This document shows, one piece after another, positions 18,755 through 27,885 of a stretch of 64,000 nt of DNA. The stretch is from NCBI RefSeq assembly GCF_019168305.1, contig NZ_JAHTBI010000026.1, forward strand, positions 27,570 through 91,569, in the 5' to 3' direction. Each line of letters begins with the position of its first letter. Within the stretch, counting starts at the first letter, position 1. The DNA comes from Pseudomonas aegrilactucae (GTDB lineage Bacteria > Pseudomonadota > Gammaproteobacteria > Pseudomonadales > Pseudomonadaceae). Position numbers and translations under genes: made by a program. Below the pieces are notes generated by a model. That model saw nothing but the letters and a program-made list of their open reading frames with translations, ran no database searches and had not been told where the DNA came from.

Positions 18755-20053
18755 TCAATTGCTCAGCGAGAACGCAATAGCCGACAGCGTGATCAGCCCG
18801 ATCAGCACCACGAACACATTCGAGACGCGGCCCGCATACTGGCGCAGCGACGGCACCTTGCGGATGGCGTACATCGGCATCAGGAACAGCAGGCACGCCA
18901 GCACCGGGCCGCCCATGGTTTCGATGATGGTCAGGATGCTCGGGTTGAGCGTGGCCACGGCCCAGCAGGCCAGCAGCATGAACAGCGCCGTCACCTGTTC
19001 CAGGCGCTTGGCCGGCAGCGGCTTGCTGCCCTTGGGCAGGCTCTTCGCGATCAGCCCCTGGAAGCCTTCGCTGGCGCCGATGTAGTGCCCCAGGAACGAC
19101 TTGGTGATCGCCACCAGCGCGATCAGCGGTGCGACAAAACCGATTACCGGCGTCTGGAAGTGGTTGGCCAGGTACGACAGGATCGAGATGTTCTGCGCCT
19201 TGGCCTGCACCAGGTCGGCGGGCGACAGCGCCAGCACGCAACTGAAGCAGAAGAACATCACGGTCAACACCATCATCACATGGGCCACCGCCAGGGTGCG
19301 CCCGCTTTTCTGGTCGGCCTGGGCACCATAGCGGTGCTTCTGGTCGACAGCGAAAGCCGAGATGATCGGCGAGTGGTTGAACGAGAACACCATCACCGGG
19401 ATCGCCAGCCACAGGGTCTTGAAGAACAGGCCCGGGGCCATGCCTTCGGCGGCCTGGGCGAAGAACGCGCCGTTCCAGTTGGGGATCAGGCTGGCGGCCA
19501 GCAGCAACAGCGCCGCCACGAACGGATACACCAGCACGCTCATGACCTTGACGATGATCGCCTGGCCACTGCGCACCACCACCATCAGGCCGCACACCAG
19601 TACCAGCGCGAGCAAGGCGCGCGGCGGTGGCACCATGTGCAGTTGATGGGTCATGAAACTGGTCAGGGTGTTGGTCAGCGCCACGCTGTACACCAGCAGG
19701 ATCGGGAAGATCGCGAAGAAGTACAGCAAGGTGATCAGCTTGCCGGCGCCGACGCCGAAGTGCTCTTCGACCACTTCGGTGATGTCTTCCTTGCCGCTGC
19801 TGCGCCCGGAGAGCACGAAACGGGTCAGGGCGCGGTGGGCGAAGAAGGTCATCGGGAAGGCCAGCAATGCCAGCACCAGCAGCGGCCAGAAGCCGCCCAG
19901 CCCGGCATTGATCGGCAGGAACAAGGTGCCGGCACCGATCGCGGTGCCGTACAGGCCCAGGGCCCAGGTGGTGTCGGTGCGGTTCCAGGTGGTCCTGGAA
20001 ACGGGGGCAGCCGTGTCTACACCCGTGTGGGTGGTGGTGTTTGCATCAGTCAT
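18755..20053 (-). CDS. HAAAP-family serine/threonine transporter
   Basis: A 432-residue membrane protein with about 11 hydrophobic segments, of the hydroxy/aromatic amino acid permease family (SdaC/TdcC/DlsT type). The N-terminal TWALGLYGTAIGAGTLFLPINAGLGG matches the helix-breaking substrate site of this family, and AIPVMVFSFNHSPIISAF (about 230) is a second conserved stretch. The ATG at 20053 is chosen because AAGG lies 8 bases upstream; the frame extends 13 codons further to 20092. It is 74 bases downstream of the L-serine ammonia-lyase gene on the same strand, so the pair would import and deaminate serine. Specificity for serine is inferred from this context. Confidence 0.9.
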   Translation of the reverse strand: MTDANTTTHTGVDTAAPVSRTTWNRTDTTWALGLYGTAIGAGTLFLPINAGLGGFWPLLVLALLAFPMTFFAHRALTRFVLSGRSSGKEDITEVVEEHFGVGAGKLITLLYFFAIFPILLVYSVALTNTLTSFMTHQLHMVPPPRALLALVLVCGLMVVVRSGQAIIVKVMSVLVYPFVAALLLLAASLIPNWNGAFFAQAAEGMAPGLFFKTLWLAIPVMVFSFNHSPIISAFAVDQKHRYGAQADQKSGRTLAVAHVMMVLTVMFFCFSCVLALSPADLVQAKAQNISILSYLANHFQTPVIGFVAPLIALVAITKSFLGHYIGASEGFQGLIAKSLPKGSKPLPAKRLEQVTALFMLLACWAVATLNPSILTIIETMGGPVLACLLFLMPMYAIRKVPSLRQYAGRVSNVFVVLIGLITLSAIAFSLSN

Positions 20054-20127
20054 CGATTTCGCCTTGTAATTATTTTTGTTGCCTATGAACAACCATCAAT
20101 CAAGGGCTGCACTGCAGCCCTGTGCTG

Positions 20128-21504
20128 TCAACACTCGACGAAGCTGACCGCCAGCCCGCCGCGGGATGTCTCCTTGTAGTTCTCGTGCATGTCGGCCCCG
20201 GTGTCGCGCATGGTGCGGATCACCCGGTCCAGGGAAATGAAATGTTCGCCATCGCCGCGCAGGGCCATCTGCACCGCGTTGATCGCCTTGACCGCCGCAA
20301 TCGCATTGCGCTCGATGCACGGCACCTGCACCAGCCCGCCGACCGGGTCGCAGGTCAGCCCCAGGTTGTGCTCCAGGGCGATTTCAGCGGCGTTTTCCAA
20401 CTGCATCGGGGTGGCCCCGAGCACATCGGCAAGGCCCGCCGCCGCCATGGCGCAGGCCGAGCCGACCTCCCCCTGGCAACCGACTTCGGCACCGGAAATA
20501 GAGGCGTTCTTCTTGCACAGAATGCCCACGGACGCGGCGGCCAGCAGGAAGTCGACCACGTCGTTGTCGCAGGCCTCGGGGTTGAACTTCATGTAGTAGT
20601 GCAGCACTGCCGGGATGATCCCCGCCGCACCATTGGTGGGTGCGGTGACCATGCGCCCGCCGGCCGCGTTCTCTTCGTTCACGGCCAGGGCAAACAGGTT
20701 GACCCACTCCATGGCGCTGAGGGTCGAACCGATCACGTTGGGCTTGCCCAACTCCTGCAGACTGCGGTGCAGCCTGGCCGCACGCCGCTTGACGTTGAGC
20801 CCGCCGGGCAGGATGCCTTCGTTGCGCAGGCCGTTGTCGACGCATTCGCGCATCACCGCCCACAGGCGCAGCAAACCACTGCGCACCTGGGCCTCGTCAC
20901 GCCAGGCCAGTTCATTGGCCATCATCAACTGGCTGACCCGAAGCCCATGCTGCCTGCACAGGTTCAACAGTTCCTGGGCACTGGAAAAATCGTAAGGCAG
21001 TTCGACCTGTTCATCTGCACTGCCGGCCCCACCGATCTGCGCCGCTTCGACAATGAAGCCGCCGCCCACCGAATAGTAGGTCTGCTGCAGCAGCAAGCCG
21101 GCCTCGCCACAGGCTTGGAGGGTCATCGCATTGGGGTGGTACGGCAGGCTTTCATCAAGCAGCAGCAAGTCCTGTGCGCACACGAACGGGATGGCGTGTT
21201 CGCCGCCCAGCAGCAACAGGCTGCTGTCGTGCAATTGCCGGATGCGCGGTTCGATGCTCTGCGGGTCGATCTGGTCGGGCCACTCGCCCATCAGCCCGAG
21301 CAGGCAGGCACGATCGCTCGCATGGCCAACACCGGTGGCCGACAGCGAACCGTACAGGCGCACCTCCACACGGCCTACCTTGGCCAGCAAGCCCTGCTCG
21401 CGCAGCGCCGCGACAAAGCTTGCCGCTGCGCGCATGGGGCCGACGGTATGCGAGCTGGAGGGCCCGATGCCGATTTTGAAAAGATCGAAAACACTGATAG
21501 CCAT
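20128..21504 (-). CDS. sdaA: L-serine ammonia-lyase, iron-sulfur type
   Basis: A 458-residue single-chain L-serine deaminase that converts L-serine to pyruvate and ammonia with a 4Fe-4S cluster. The start [24 protein letters not shown] is diagnostic (SSSHT substrate motif). The catalytic half contains the [21 protein letters not shown] stretch, then [14 protein letters not shown] and [18 protein letters not shown], which hold the cluster cysteines. Length matches the family. The ATG at 21504 is used; an upstream open stretch to 21630 lacks family similarity. A palindrome lies in the leader (21522-21541) and a LysR-type regulator gene diverges, so induction by serine or glycine through that regulator is likely. 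Confidence 0.96.
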   Translation of the reverse strand: MAISVFDLFKIGIGPSSSHTVGPMRAAASFVAALREQGLLAKVGRVEVRLYGSLSATGVGHASDRACLLGLMGEWPDQIDPQSIEPRIRQLHDSSLLLLGGEHAIPFVCAQDLLLLDESLPYHPNAMTLQACGEAGLLLQQTYYSVGGGFIVEAAQIGGAGSADEQVELPYDFSSAQELLNLCRQHGLRVSQLMMANELAWRDEAQVRSGLLRLWAVMRECVDNGLRNEGILPGGLNVKRRAARLHRSLQELGKPNVIGSTLSAMEWVNLFALAVNEENAAGGRMVTAPTNGAAGIIPAVLHYYMKFNPEACDNDVVDFLLAAASVGILCKKNASISGAEVGCQGEVGSACAMAAAGLADVLGATPMQLENAAEIALEHNLGLTCDPVGGLVQVPCIERNAIAAVKAINAVQMALRGDGEHFISLDRVIRTMRDTGADMHENYKETSRGGLAVSFVEC

Positions 21505-21521
21505 GCTAATGCCTGCACACA

Positions 21522-21541
21522 CAGACGACGCAGGTCGTCTG
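21522..21541. promoter_or_regulatory. Perfect CAGACGAC palindrome in the sdaA leader
   Basis: CAGACGAC, four bases, then GTCGTCTG form perfect 8-base arms ending 17 bases before the sdaA start. As DNA it could be a regulator site; as RNA it would fold just ahead of the ribosome site and could limit translation. No T-run follows, so it is not a standard terminator. Confidence 0.45.
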
Positions 21542-21633
21542 GCGGCGTTGTGAAAAAATTGAAGGGTGTTACGAAGTTGCGCGATACTGCCGCGCTCGCC
21601 AGGCGATGACCAACGAAACTTTCTAAGCAAGGC

Positions 21634-21648
21634 TTTAGCAGGGCTAAA
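21634..21648. promoter_or_regulatory. Candidate LysR box (T-N11-A) between sdaA and its regulator
   Basis: TTTAGCAGGGCTAAA has perfect 6-base arms around AGG and the T-N11-A form expected for LysR-type binding sites. It sits 15 bases upstream of the regulator's ATG, where binding would repress the regulator itself, and about 130 bases from the sdaA start. An overlapping imperfect repeat (CTAAGC ... GCTTTAG) lies at 21623-21638. Identity as the operator of the adjacent LysR protein is inferred from position and shape. Confidence 0.5.
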
Positions 21649-21662
21649 CGATGAGGCGACAG

Positions 21663-22583
21663 ATGAATGGCCAGATGTACGTCTGGCTCCACGTGTTTTC
21701 CTGTGCGGCGCGGCACTTGTCGTTTACCCGCTGTGCCGAAGAACTGCACATCACCCCCGGCGCGGTGAGCCAGCAGATCCGCCAACTGGAGGAGCGCCTG
21801 GGCTTTCGCCTGTTCCTGCGCCGTGCACGGGGCGTGGAATTGACGGCCGAAGGGCAGCGCCTGGCGCTGACGGTGAATGAGGCCTACGGCAGCATCGAGG
21901 CCGAGCTGCTGCGCCTGGACGCCGGTGATATTCGTGGCACCTTGCGCCTGCGCTCGATCCCTTCGTTCCTGGCCAAATGGCTCACGCCGCGACTGCCGCG
22001 CCTGCAGCAGCGCTTTCCCGACATCCAGTTGCGCCTGGTGGCCGAGGACAGCAACCAGGCGTTGCACGAGGGGGATTTCGACCTGGCGATCGACCTCAAT
22101 GACGGCAGCTACCCAGGCATGCACTCAACGCCGCTGCTCGACGAGCAGATCTTTCCGGTGTGCTCGCCGGCGCTGCTGCGTGGGCGCCCGCCACTGCATG
22201 GTCCGGCAGACCTGGTGCATTACCCGCTGCTGCACGACATCACCGCCTGGCGCGGCAGCTCCGAATACGCCGAGTGGGAGTTCTACCTGGAAGCGATTGG
22301 CGCGCAGGGGCAGGATGTACGGCGTGGCCATACCTTCAACCGCAACCATTTGACCATCGAGGCGGCAATTGCCGGGATCGGCGTGGCGATTGCGCGGCGC
22401 ACCTTGCTCAACGACGAGCTGGAACGTGGCACCTTGATCGTGCCGTTCGGCCTGCCCATCGCCAATCACAAGCGCTATGTGCTGCTGTACCCGGCCGGCG
22501 CGCTGGCACACCCCAGTGCGCGGGCGGTACATGACTGGCTGGTCGAGGAGGCGCAAAGCTTCCGCGCGCTGCATGGGCTGTAG
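21663..22583 (+). CDS. LysR-family regulator, divergent from sdaA
   Basis: A 306-residue LysR-type regulator. The N-terminal winged helix (WLHVFSCAARHLSFTRCAEELHITPGAVSQQIRQLEERLGFRLF) is of the GcvA/DsdC-like branch, followed by a periplasmic-binding-protein-like effector domain from about residue 90 (RGTLRLRSIPSFLAKWL). The ATG at 21663 is preferred to 21651 because GAGG lies 6 bases before it and homologous starts read MNGQ. Divergence from sdaA and the serine transporter gene suggests it controls them in response to serine, glycine or D-serine. A T-N11-A palindrome lies directly upstream, consistent with autoregulation. Confidence 0.9.
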   Translation: MNGQMYVWLHVFSCAARHLSFTRCAEELHITPGAVSQQIRQLEERLGFRLFLRRARGVELTAEGQRLALTVNEAYGSIEAELLRLDAGDIRGTLRLRSIPSFLAKWLTPRLPRLQQRFPDIQLRLVAEDSNQALHEGDFDLAIDLNDGSYPGMHSTPLLDEQIFPVCSPALLRGRPPLHGPADLVHYPLLHDITAWRGSSEYAEWEFYLEAIGAQGQDVRRGHTFNRNHLTIEAAIAGIGVAIARRTLLNDELERGTLIVPFGLPIANHKRYVLLYPAGALAHPSARAVHDWLVEEAQSFRALHGL

Positions 22584-22607
22584 CGCTCGCCCTGCCTGCA
22601 CAGCGCC

Positions 22608-24305
22608 TCAGTCCGCCGCGCCCACCGGCATCCCCTCCGGCCCCGGCGTCACCACCACGTTCAGATCGATATGCTTGAACGCAGGCTTGGCCCCCAGCCG
22701 CGCATTGAACCGATAGTTGAAACTGAACGGATCCTGGGTCGGCACATCCAGCGCACGCCCGTACACCGGCTCGACCGCCGCCGCGTCATACCCCAGCAAC
22801 TGCAGCAAGGTGGGGAAGATGTTGTAGTGGCTGGAGCGGTCCTTGTTGGTCGCCAACCGACTCTGCCAGTCCAGGGTCTTCAGGCCCTGGCCCTGTATCA
22901 CCACCAACGGCACCAGCCCCTCCTCCTCCACCGGGTCGCCACCACAGTGGGTGTTCAGCCCGGGATTGCCGCGTTCGTGCAAGTCCTGGCCATGATCGGA
23001 GGTGTAGATCACCACGGCCTGGCTCAGGTCAGCCTGGGCAAACAGCCGGTTGAAGAACTCGCCGACACTCCACAGCAGGCTGTTCTTGTACGAATTACGG
23101 TACAGCACCCAGTCTTCTGGCGTACCGCTGAACCCGTCACGCTGGCCGGTATCGGCAATGTCGGCATACCGCCCGCGCGGCAGCGCCGGTCGATAGGCCA
23201 TGAACGCATCCGGGTACTTGTCATGCACCGGAAAGTGCACCCCGACCTTGTTGATCACGATCAGTTGCGCCTTGCCATCCCCCAGCAGCTCGACCAGTGC
23301 CTGCAGCGCCGCCATGTCGCGCTCACGTACAGGTGTGGCATCGAACTGGATGAACTGGTCGATATCGCGTTTTTCATTGGCATCCATCAGGTTCTGCAGA
23401 TGGCCACCGGTACGCTGACCATCGATATACACCGTGCTCAAACCCGCCTGCTTGGCGTACTGCCAGATCGAGGGCAAGGTCGAATTGATGCGCAGGTAGT
23501 CATCACGTGTGCCGCCATAGCGCAACGTCACATTGGTATCAGCACTGCAATTGGCGATCGAGGCAGCATAGCCATAGTTGAAAATGCTCACCCCCGGCCG
23601 TGGTTGCAGAAGGTTGCTGCGCACCCCGTTGGGCGCATTGAGGTCCAGGTAGTTGCCCGATACGCTCTCGTCGATGATCAACACGATATCGCGCGCCAGC
23701 ACCGGGCCGCTGCGTGCCAGGCTCACTGGCTGGCGCGGCCCCACACTGGCGTTGAGCGATTCGTAGATGAACAGGTTGAGGTAGGCCAGCGGGGTGTACA
23801 TCACCGGCAGGCCACGGGCACCCTCGCCGGCCCGCACGAACAGTATCGTGCTCAGAAGCGCCAGGCCCAGCAGCGGTGCCGTCCACGCCAGCCCTGACGA
23901 CCAGCGCCACGCAGGCCCGGGACGCAGGCCCAGGCCCAACAGCAACAGCAGCCCCTTGCCCAGCGCCACCCCGATCACGCTCTGGTACTGCTGCAGCGCC
24001 TCACCGATAAAGCCGCCCGAATACACCATCGAGACGAACGCGCTGTAAGTCAGATAGTCGGCCATGACGCGCGTATAGGCATCGAAAAACACCGCACTGG
24101 CAAAGAACGCCAGCGCAAAACACCAGCGCACCACGCCCTGGCGGATGTTCGCGCTCAACCAGAGGGCAACGACCAATACCCCGAACACCCCGGCATACAA
24201 CACCAATGCCACGCCCAGCCCGATCGCTTCGAGACGCTCGATGTAGTAGCCGTAGAAGCTCAACAGGTAAACGACCAGCAGCATTCCCTTGATGTAACCG
24301 CGCAT
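22608..24305 (-). CDS. Membrane sulfatase/phosphoethanolamine-transferase-like enzyme
   Basis: A 565-residue protein with about five membrane helices in the first 170 residues and a periplasmic sulfatase-fold domain. Visible motifs are DIVLIIDESVSGNYLDL, where the Ser after Glu would be the nucleophile (Thr in EptA-type enzymes), VIYTSDHGQDLHERG (metal-binding Asp-His) and NTHCGGDPVEEEGLVPLVV. Family members transfer phosphoethanolamine or related groups to lipid A or glycans, or hydrolyse sulfate esters. The ATG at 24305 begins MRGYIKGMLLVVYLLS; a frame start 9 codons upstream (24332) is possible. It diverges from the exopolysaccharide operon, so modification of that or another surface glycan is possible but not shown. 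Confidence 0.82.
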   Translation of the reverse strand: MRGYIKGMLLVVYLLSFYGYYIERLEAIGLGVALVLYAGVFGVLVVALWLSANIRQGVVRWCFALAFFASAVFFDAYTRVMADYLTYSAFVSMVYSGGFIGEALQQYQSVIGVALGKGLLLLLGLGLRPGPAWRWSSGLAWTAPLLGLALLSTILFVRAGEGARGLPVMYTPLAYLNLFIYESLNASVGPRQPVSLARSGPVLARDIVLIIDESVSGNYLDLNAPNGVRSNLLQPRPGVSIFNYGYAASIANCSADTNVTLRYGGTRDDYLRINSTLPSIWQYAKQAGLSTVYIDGQRTGGHLQNLMDANEKRDIDQFIQFDATPVRERDMAALQALVELLGDGKAQLIVINKVGVHFPVHDKYPDAFMAYRPALPRGRYADIADTGQRDGFSGTPEDWVLYRNSYKNSLLWSVGEFFNRLFAQADLSQAVVIYTSDHGQDLHERGNPGLNTHCGGDPVEEEGLVPLVVIQGQGLKTLDWQSRLATNKDRSSHYNIFPTLLQLLGYDAAAVEPVYGRALDVPTQDPFSFNYRFNARLGAKPAFKHIDLNVVVTPGPEGMPVGAAD

Positions 24306-24385
24306 GACTTCCCCGCCAGAAATTTCCCTCAATCAGCTGAGGTCTCCCACACGGTAGCAGCCGAACGGAAAACCGCAAACGGAAT

Positions 24386-24405
24386 TTCGTCAAAATAATG
24401 ACGAA
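24386..24405. promoter_or_regulatory. FleQ-box-like palindrome
   Basis: TTCGTCA-N6-TGACGAA is a perfect 7-base inverted repeat. Its core GTCA-N6-TGAC has exactly the arms and spacing of the published FleQ binding consensus of Pseudomonas (GTCaNTAAAtTGAC); the centre here (AAATAA) is equally AT-rich but differs at three positions. It lies 306 bases before the ugd start. FleQ, with c-di-GMP, controls polysaccharide and adhesin promoters in P. aeruginosa and P. putida, so c-di-GMP-responsive control of this operon is a reasonable inference. Confidence 0.5.
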
Positions 24406-24628
24406 CTTACGTGCACTGATTATGACGTTATGGAAACGAGAAACTGATGCATTCGTGAAACAGCTACCTGCACAAAAGCCACGTCCTACGCGGGTTACGA
24501 CCGTTCATCGTATTGGCAGCCGGCCAAATGCCAGCCCATTTCGACGCTAAGGTACGGATTGGAAAAGGGTTGATGGCGAAATAGTGGAAGTCTTACCCAC
24601 TGTAACTGAAGCGATACATGCCATAGGT

Positions 24629-24659
24629 TTGACACAAATCGGCGTGACTGGTCTATACC
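24629..24659 (+). promoter_or_regulatory. Candidate sigma-70 promoter of the exopolysaccharide operon
   Basis: A perfect TTGACA at 24629-24634 is followed by TATACC at 24654-24659 with a 19-base spacer, or TCTATA at 24652-24657 with 17 bases. The position, about 50 bases before the ugd start, fits the main promoter. The -10 is imperfect in either register. Confidence 0.4.
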
Positions 24660-24710
24660 GAAATCACACACGCTGTTTCACTTTCATTACTCCATACGAG
24701 GCACGCCAGC

Positions 24711-26063
24711 ATGGATGTGAGCGTATTTGGCACTGGCTATGTAGGCCTTGTGCAAGCTGCCGCCCTGGCTGACGTAGGTCATCGGGTACTTTGTGTCGAT
24801 GTCGATGCCCACAAGATCAGCCAGTTGCGTCAGGCGGTTCCACCGATTCACGAGCCTGGTCTGTCGACCATGCTCGAAGAGAACATCAAGGAAGGCCGGC
24901 TGCTGTTCAGCACCCAGGCCAGCGACGCGGTCACCCACGCCGAACTGATCTTCATCGCCGTCGGCACGCCACCGGACGAGGACGGCTCGGCTGACCTGTC
25001 CCACGTGCTGGGGGTCACGCGCCAGATCGCCGGGCTGATGGACGCCGACCGCACCCTGATCATCAAGTCCACCGTCCCCGTAGGCACGGCGGACAAGGTC
25101 TCGACCCTCGCCCGTGAAGAGCTGGACCGGCTGGGCAAGCGGCACCTGCAGGTACGCGTGGTCTCCAACCCGGAGTTTCTCAAGGAAGGCTCCGCGCTGG
25201 CCGACTGCATGCGCCCGGACCGCATCATCGTCGGCACCACCGACGACCAGGCCCACGACCAGTTGGCCGAGCTGTACGCACCGTTCTGCCGCAACCATGA
25301 AAAGCTCATGTTCATGGACAACCGCAGCGCCGAACTGACCAAGTACGCAGCCAACGCCATGCTGGCTACGCGCATCAGTTTCATGAACGAGCTGGCCAAT
25401 CTCAGCGAGTTCCTCGGCGCCGACATCGAGTCGGTGCGCAAGGGCATCGGTTCCGACCCGCGCATCGGCTACCACTTCATCTACCCTGGCTGCGGCTTTG
25501 GCGGTTCGTGCTTCCCCAAGGACCTGCGCGCCCTGCTGCACACCGCCGAACACAGCGGCATGCCGCTGCGCTTGCTGCAAAGCGTGAGCGAGGTCAATGA
25601 CGCCCAGCGCCAGATCCTCTTTTCCAAACTCAAGAAGTCTTTCCCCGGCAGCCTCCAGGGCAAGTCCATCGCCCTGTGGGGCCTGGCGTTCAAGCCCAAC
25701 ACCGACGACATGCGCGAAGCGCCCAGCCGCTACCTGATGGAGGCGCTGTGGGCCGAAGGCGCTACGGTACGTGCCTTCGACCCCGAGGCGATGGCCGAAT
25801 GCCGACGCCTTTACGGCTATCGCAACGACCTGCAACTGTGCGCCACCCGTGACGACACCCTGGAAGATGCCGATGCCCTGGTGATCTGTACCGAGTGGAA
25901 GAACTTTCGCGTGGTCGATTTCAACCTGCTCGCGCAAAAACTGCGCGAGCGCCTGATCATCGACGGGCGCAACCTCTACAATCCCGACCAGGTCGCCACC
26001 TTCGGCCTCAGCTACAGCGGTATCGGCCTGCGTCATGTACAGCCGCAGGTGCCAGCGCCATGA
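24711..26063 (+). CDS. ugd: UDP-glucose 6-dehydrogenase
   Basis: A 450-residue NAD-dependent nucleotide-sugar dehydrogenase that would oxidise UDP-glucose to UDP-glucuronate in the cytoplasm. The N-terminal Rossmann start MDVSVFGTGYVGLVQAAALA, the KSTVPVGTA and NPEFLKEGSA segments, and the active-site GCGFGGSCFPKDL (nucleophile Cys267) are all intact; the C-terminal UDP-binding domain includes ALWGLAFKPNTDDMREAPS. GAGG lies 9 bases before the ATG. It is the first gene of the 16-gene exopolysaccharide operon and overlaps the following epimerase gene (ATGA), so the pair would make UDP-glucuronate and UDP-galacturonate. A GDP-mannose dehydrogenase is less likely from the active-site context. Confidence 0.93.
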   Translation: MDVSVFGTGYVGLVQAAALADVGHRVLCVDVDAHKISQLRQAVPPIHEPGLSTMLEENIKEGRLLFSTQASDAVTHAELIFIAVGTPPDEDGSADLSHVLGVTRQIAGLMDADRTLIIKSTVPVGTADKVSTLAREELDRLGKRHLQVRVVSNPEFLKEGSALADCMRPDRIIVGTTDDQAHDQLAELYAPFCRNHEKLMFMDNRSAELTKYAANAMLATRISFMNELANLSEFLGADIESVRKGIGSDPRIGYHFIYPGCGFGGSCFPKDLRALLHTAEHSGMPLRLLQSVSEVNDAQRQILFSKLKKSFPGSLQGKSIALWGLAFKPNTDDMREAPSRYLMEALWAEGATVRAFDPEAMAECRRLYGYRNDLQLCATRDDTLEDADALVICTEWKNFRVVDFNLLAQKLRERLIIDGRNLYNPDQVATFGLSYSGIGLRHVQPQVPAP

Positions 26064-27142
26064 GGATTCTGGTCACCGGTGCAGCCGGTTTCGTGGGCGC
26101 GCATTGCACGTTGCGTCTGTTGCGCGATGGCCATCACGTGATGGGCCTGGACAACTTCAACGATTACTACGACCCGGCGCTCAAACAAGACCGGGTGCGC
26201 TGGGTGCAGGAGCAGGCTGGCGCGTTCGAACTCAGGCGCCTGGACCTGACCGACAACGCCGGTATCGAAGCGCTGTTCGCCCAGTTCAAGCCCGAGGTGG
26301 TGATCCACCTGGCGGCCCAGGCCGGGGTGCGCTACTCGCTGGACAACCCGCGGGCCTACATCGACAGCAACCTGGTCGGCTTTCTGAACATCCTGGAAGG
26401 CTGCCGTCGCCACCCGGTACAGCACCTGCTGTACGCCTCCTCCAGTTCGGTGTACGGCAGCAACGCGCGCACCCCGTACTCGGTACAGGACGCGGTGGAT
26501 CATCCGCTGTCGCTGTATGCCGCGTCCAAGAAAGCCAACGAAGCGATGGCTCACAGCTACAGCCATTTGTTCGGCATCCCAGCCACGGGCCTGCGCTTTT
26601 TCACCGTGTACGGCCCATGGGGCCGGCCGGACATGTCGCCAATCCAGTTCGCCGAGGCGATCACCCAGGGCCGGCCACTGAAGCTGTTCAACCATGGCCA
26701 GCACCAACGCGACTTCACCTATGTCGACGACATTGTCGAAAGCCTGGTGCGTCTGATCCCTCTCGCCCCCGCCAGCGACCCGGGCTGGAACCGCCTGGCC
26801 GCGGACCCGGCCAGCAGCCACGCGCCCTGGCGCCTGTACAACATTGGCGGGCAACGGCCGGTGGCCCTCACCGATTACGTGACGCTGCTGGAAAAGCACC
26901 TGCAACGCACCGCCCAGATCGAGTTGCTGCCCCTGCAACCAGGGGATGTGCTCGACACCTGTGCCGATGCCAGCGCCCTGGCCCAGGCCACCGGCTTTAC
27001 CCCGAGCATTTCGCTGGACGAAGGGATCGGGCGTTTCGTGGCCTGGTTCCTCGACTACTACACGCACACGCCTAAGGACGCCGTGCGGTCCACAGGGCAG
27101 GCGCCTGCGGCGACGCCCGAGCATCAACGGAGGGCGGTATGA
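26060..27142 (+). CDS. NAD-dependent epimerase, UDP-glucuronate 4-epimerase-like
   Basis: A 360-residue extended short-chain dehydrogenase/reductase. It shows the glycine motif TGAAGFVGAH, LDNFNDYYDPALKQDR (the loop typical of UDP-glucuronate/UDP-galacturonate 4-epimerases), HLAAQAGVRYSLDNP, SSSSVYG and the catalytic Tyr-x3-Lys in LYAASKKAN. The start at 26060 overlaps the ugd stop, and family similarity begins exactly there (MRILVTGAAGFVG). Function as UDP-glucuronate 4-epimerase follows from sequence type and from its position directly after ugd. It ends in an ATGA overlap with the sugar transferase gene. Confidence 0.9.
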   Translation: MRILVTGAAGFVGAHCTLRLLRDGHHVMGLDNFNDYYDPALKQDRVRWVQEQAGAFELRRLDLTDNAGIEALFAQFKPEVVIHLAAQAGVRYSLDNPRAYIDSNLVGFLNILEGCRRHPVQHLLYASSSSVYGSNARTPYSVQDAVDHPLSLYAASKKANEAMAHSYSHLFGIPATGLRFFTVYGPWGRPDMSPIQFAEAITQGRPLKLFNHGQHQRDFTYVDDIVESLVRLIPLAPASDPGWNRLAADPASSHAPWRLYNIGGQRPVALTDYVTLLEKHLQRTAQIELLPLQPGDVLDTCADASALAQATGFTPSISLDEGIGRFVAWFLDYYTHTPKDAVRSTGQAPAATPEHQRRAV

Positions 27143-27885
27143 CAGGACAACCCAAGAGTGCTGACACCCAGGCGCTGCGCCAGGACAAACGCATGGACCC
27201 GGCCCACCGCATGCGCATCGACGCGGCGGTGCACATGCAAGGTCGCGGCTGGATGACCGGGCGCATCGGCGGGCGCCCCTGGACGCTCTCGCGCACCAAT
27301 CGGGTGGTGGCGTGCATCGGCGCGCTGAGCATCCTCACGCTGATTTCACCGCTGATGCTCGGCCTGGCCGTACTGGTCAAATGCAGCAGCCCGGGCCCGG
27401 TGTTCTTCGTGCAGAAACGTACCGGCTACCGGGGCCGCAGCTTCGGTATGTTCAAGTTCCGCACCATGGTGGCCAATGCCGAGGCGCTCAAGGAATCGGT
27501 GCGTCACCTGAACAAGCATGGCGCCGACGCCATCGACTTCAAGATCGACAAGGACCCGCGCGTGACCCGCATCGGCAGCTTCCTGCGGCGCAGCAGCCTG
27601 GACGAACTGCCCAACCTGTTCAACGTGATCCGTGGCGACATGCGCCTGGTGGGCCCGCGCCCGACCTCCTTCAATGCCTATCGCTACAAGGACAGCCACC
27701 TGGCACGCCTGAGCATCTACCCCGGCATGACCGGGCTGTGGCAGATCTCCGGGCGCAGCAACATCGACTTCGACCAGCGTGTCGAGCTCGACCTGAGCTA
27801 CATCGCCGAACAGAGCTTGAGCCTGGACCTGAAGATCCTGATCAAGACCCCTTTCAAAGTCTTTAGTGGCCACGGAGCAAGTTGA
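27139..27885 (+). CDS. Initiating sugar transferase (undecaprenyl-phosphate, PF02397 type)
   Basis: A 248-residue bacterial sugar transferase with a single membrane helix (about residues 58-80) followed by the catalytic core: [46 protein letters not shown] and [14 protein letters not shown]. These enzymes add the first sugar phosphate to undecaprenyl phosphate at the cytoplasmic face and so start each repeat unit. It is the short form, without the four extra N-terminal helices of WcaJ or WbaP. GGAGG precedes the ATG, which overlaps the epimerase stop. The first sugar cannot be told from sequence. Confidence 0.92.
   Translation: MTGQPKSADTQALRQDKRMDPAHRMRIDAAVHMQGRGWMTGRIGGRPWTLSRTNRVVACIGALSILTLISPLMLGLAVLVKCSSPGPVFFVQKRTGYRGRSFGMFKFRTMVANAEALKESVRHLNKHGADAIDFKIDKDPRVTRIGSFLRRSSLDELPNLFNVIRGDMRLVGPRPTSFNAYRYKDSHLARLSIYPGMTGLWQISGRSNIDFDQRVELDLSYIAEQSLSLDLKILIKTPFKVFSGHGAS

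Larger units (their letters stand above)
24333..24710. promoter_or_regulatory. AT-rich leader of the exopolysaccharide operon
   Basis: This 378-base gap is much richer in A+T than the flanking genes and holds no convincing gene (a 62-codon frame at 24584-24772 overlaps the ugd start and has no ribosome site). It carries a FleQ-box-like palindrome at 24386-24405 and a sigma-70-like promoter near 24629-24659, described separately. A long untranslated leader and AT-richness are common ahead of surface-polysaccharide operons controlled by silencers and c-di-GMP regulators. Confidence 0.55.

Noticed and set aside
24404..24430. GAACTT motif in the leader as an AlgU (sigma-22) promoter
   Set aside because: No TCTGA-like -10 occurs at 16-17 bases, so the second half of the promoter is missing.
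24584..24772. 62-codon open frame in the exopolysaccharide leader
   Set aside because: It overlaps the ugd start, has no ribosome site and shows no recognisable protein features.
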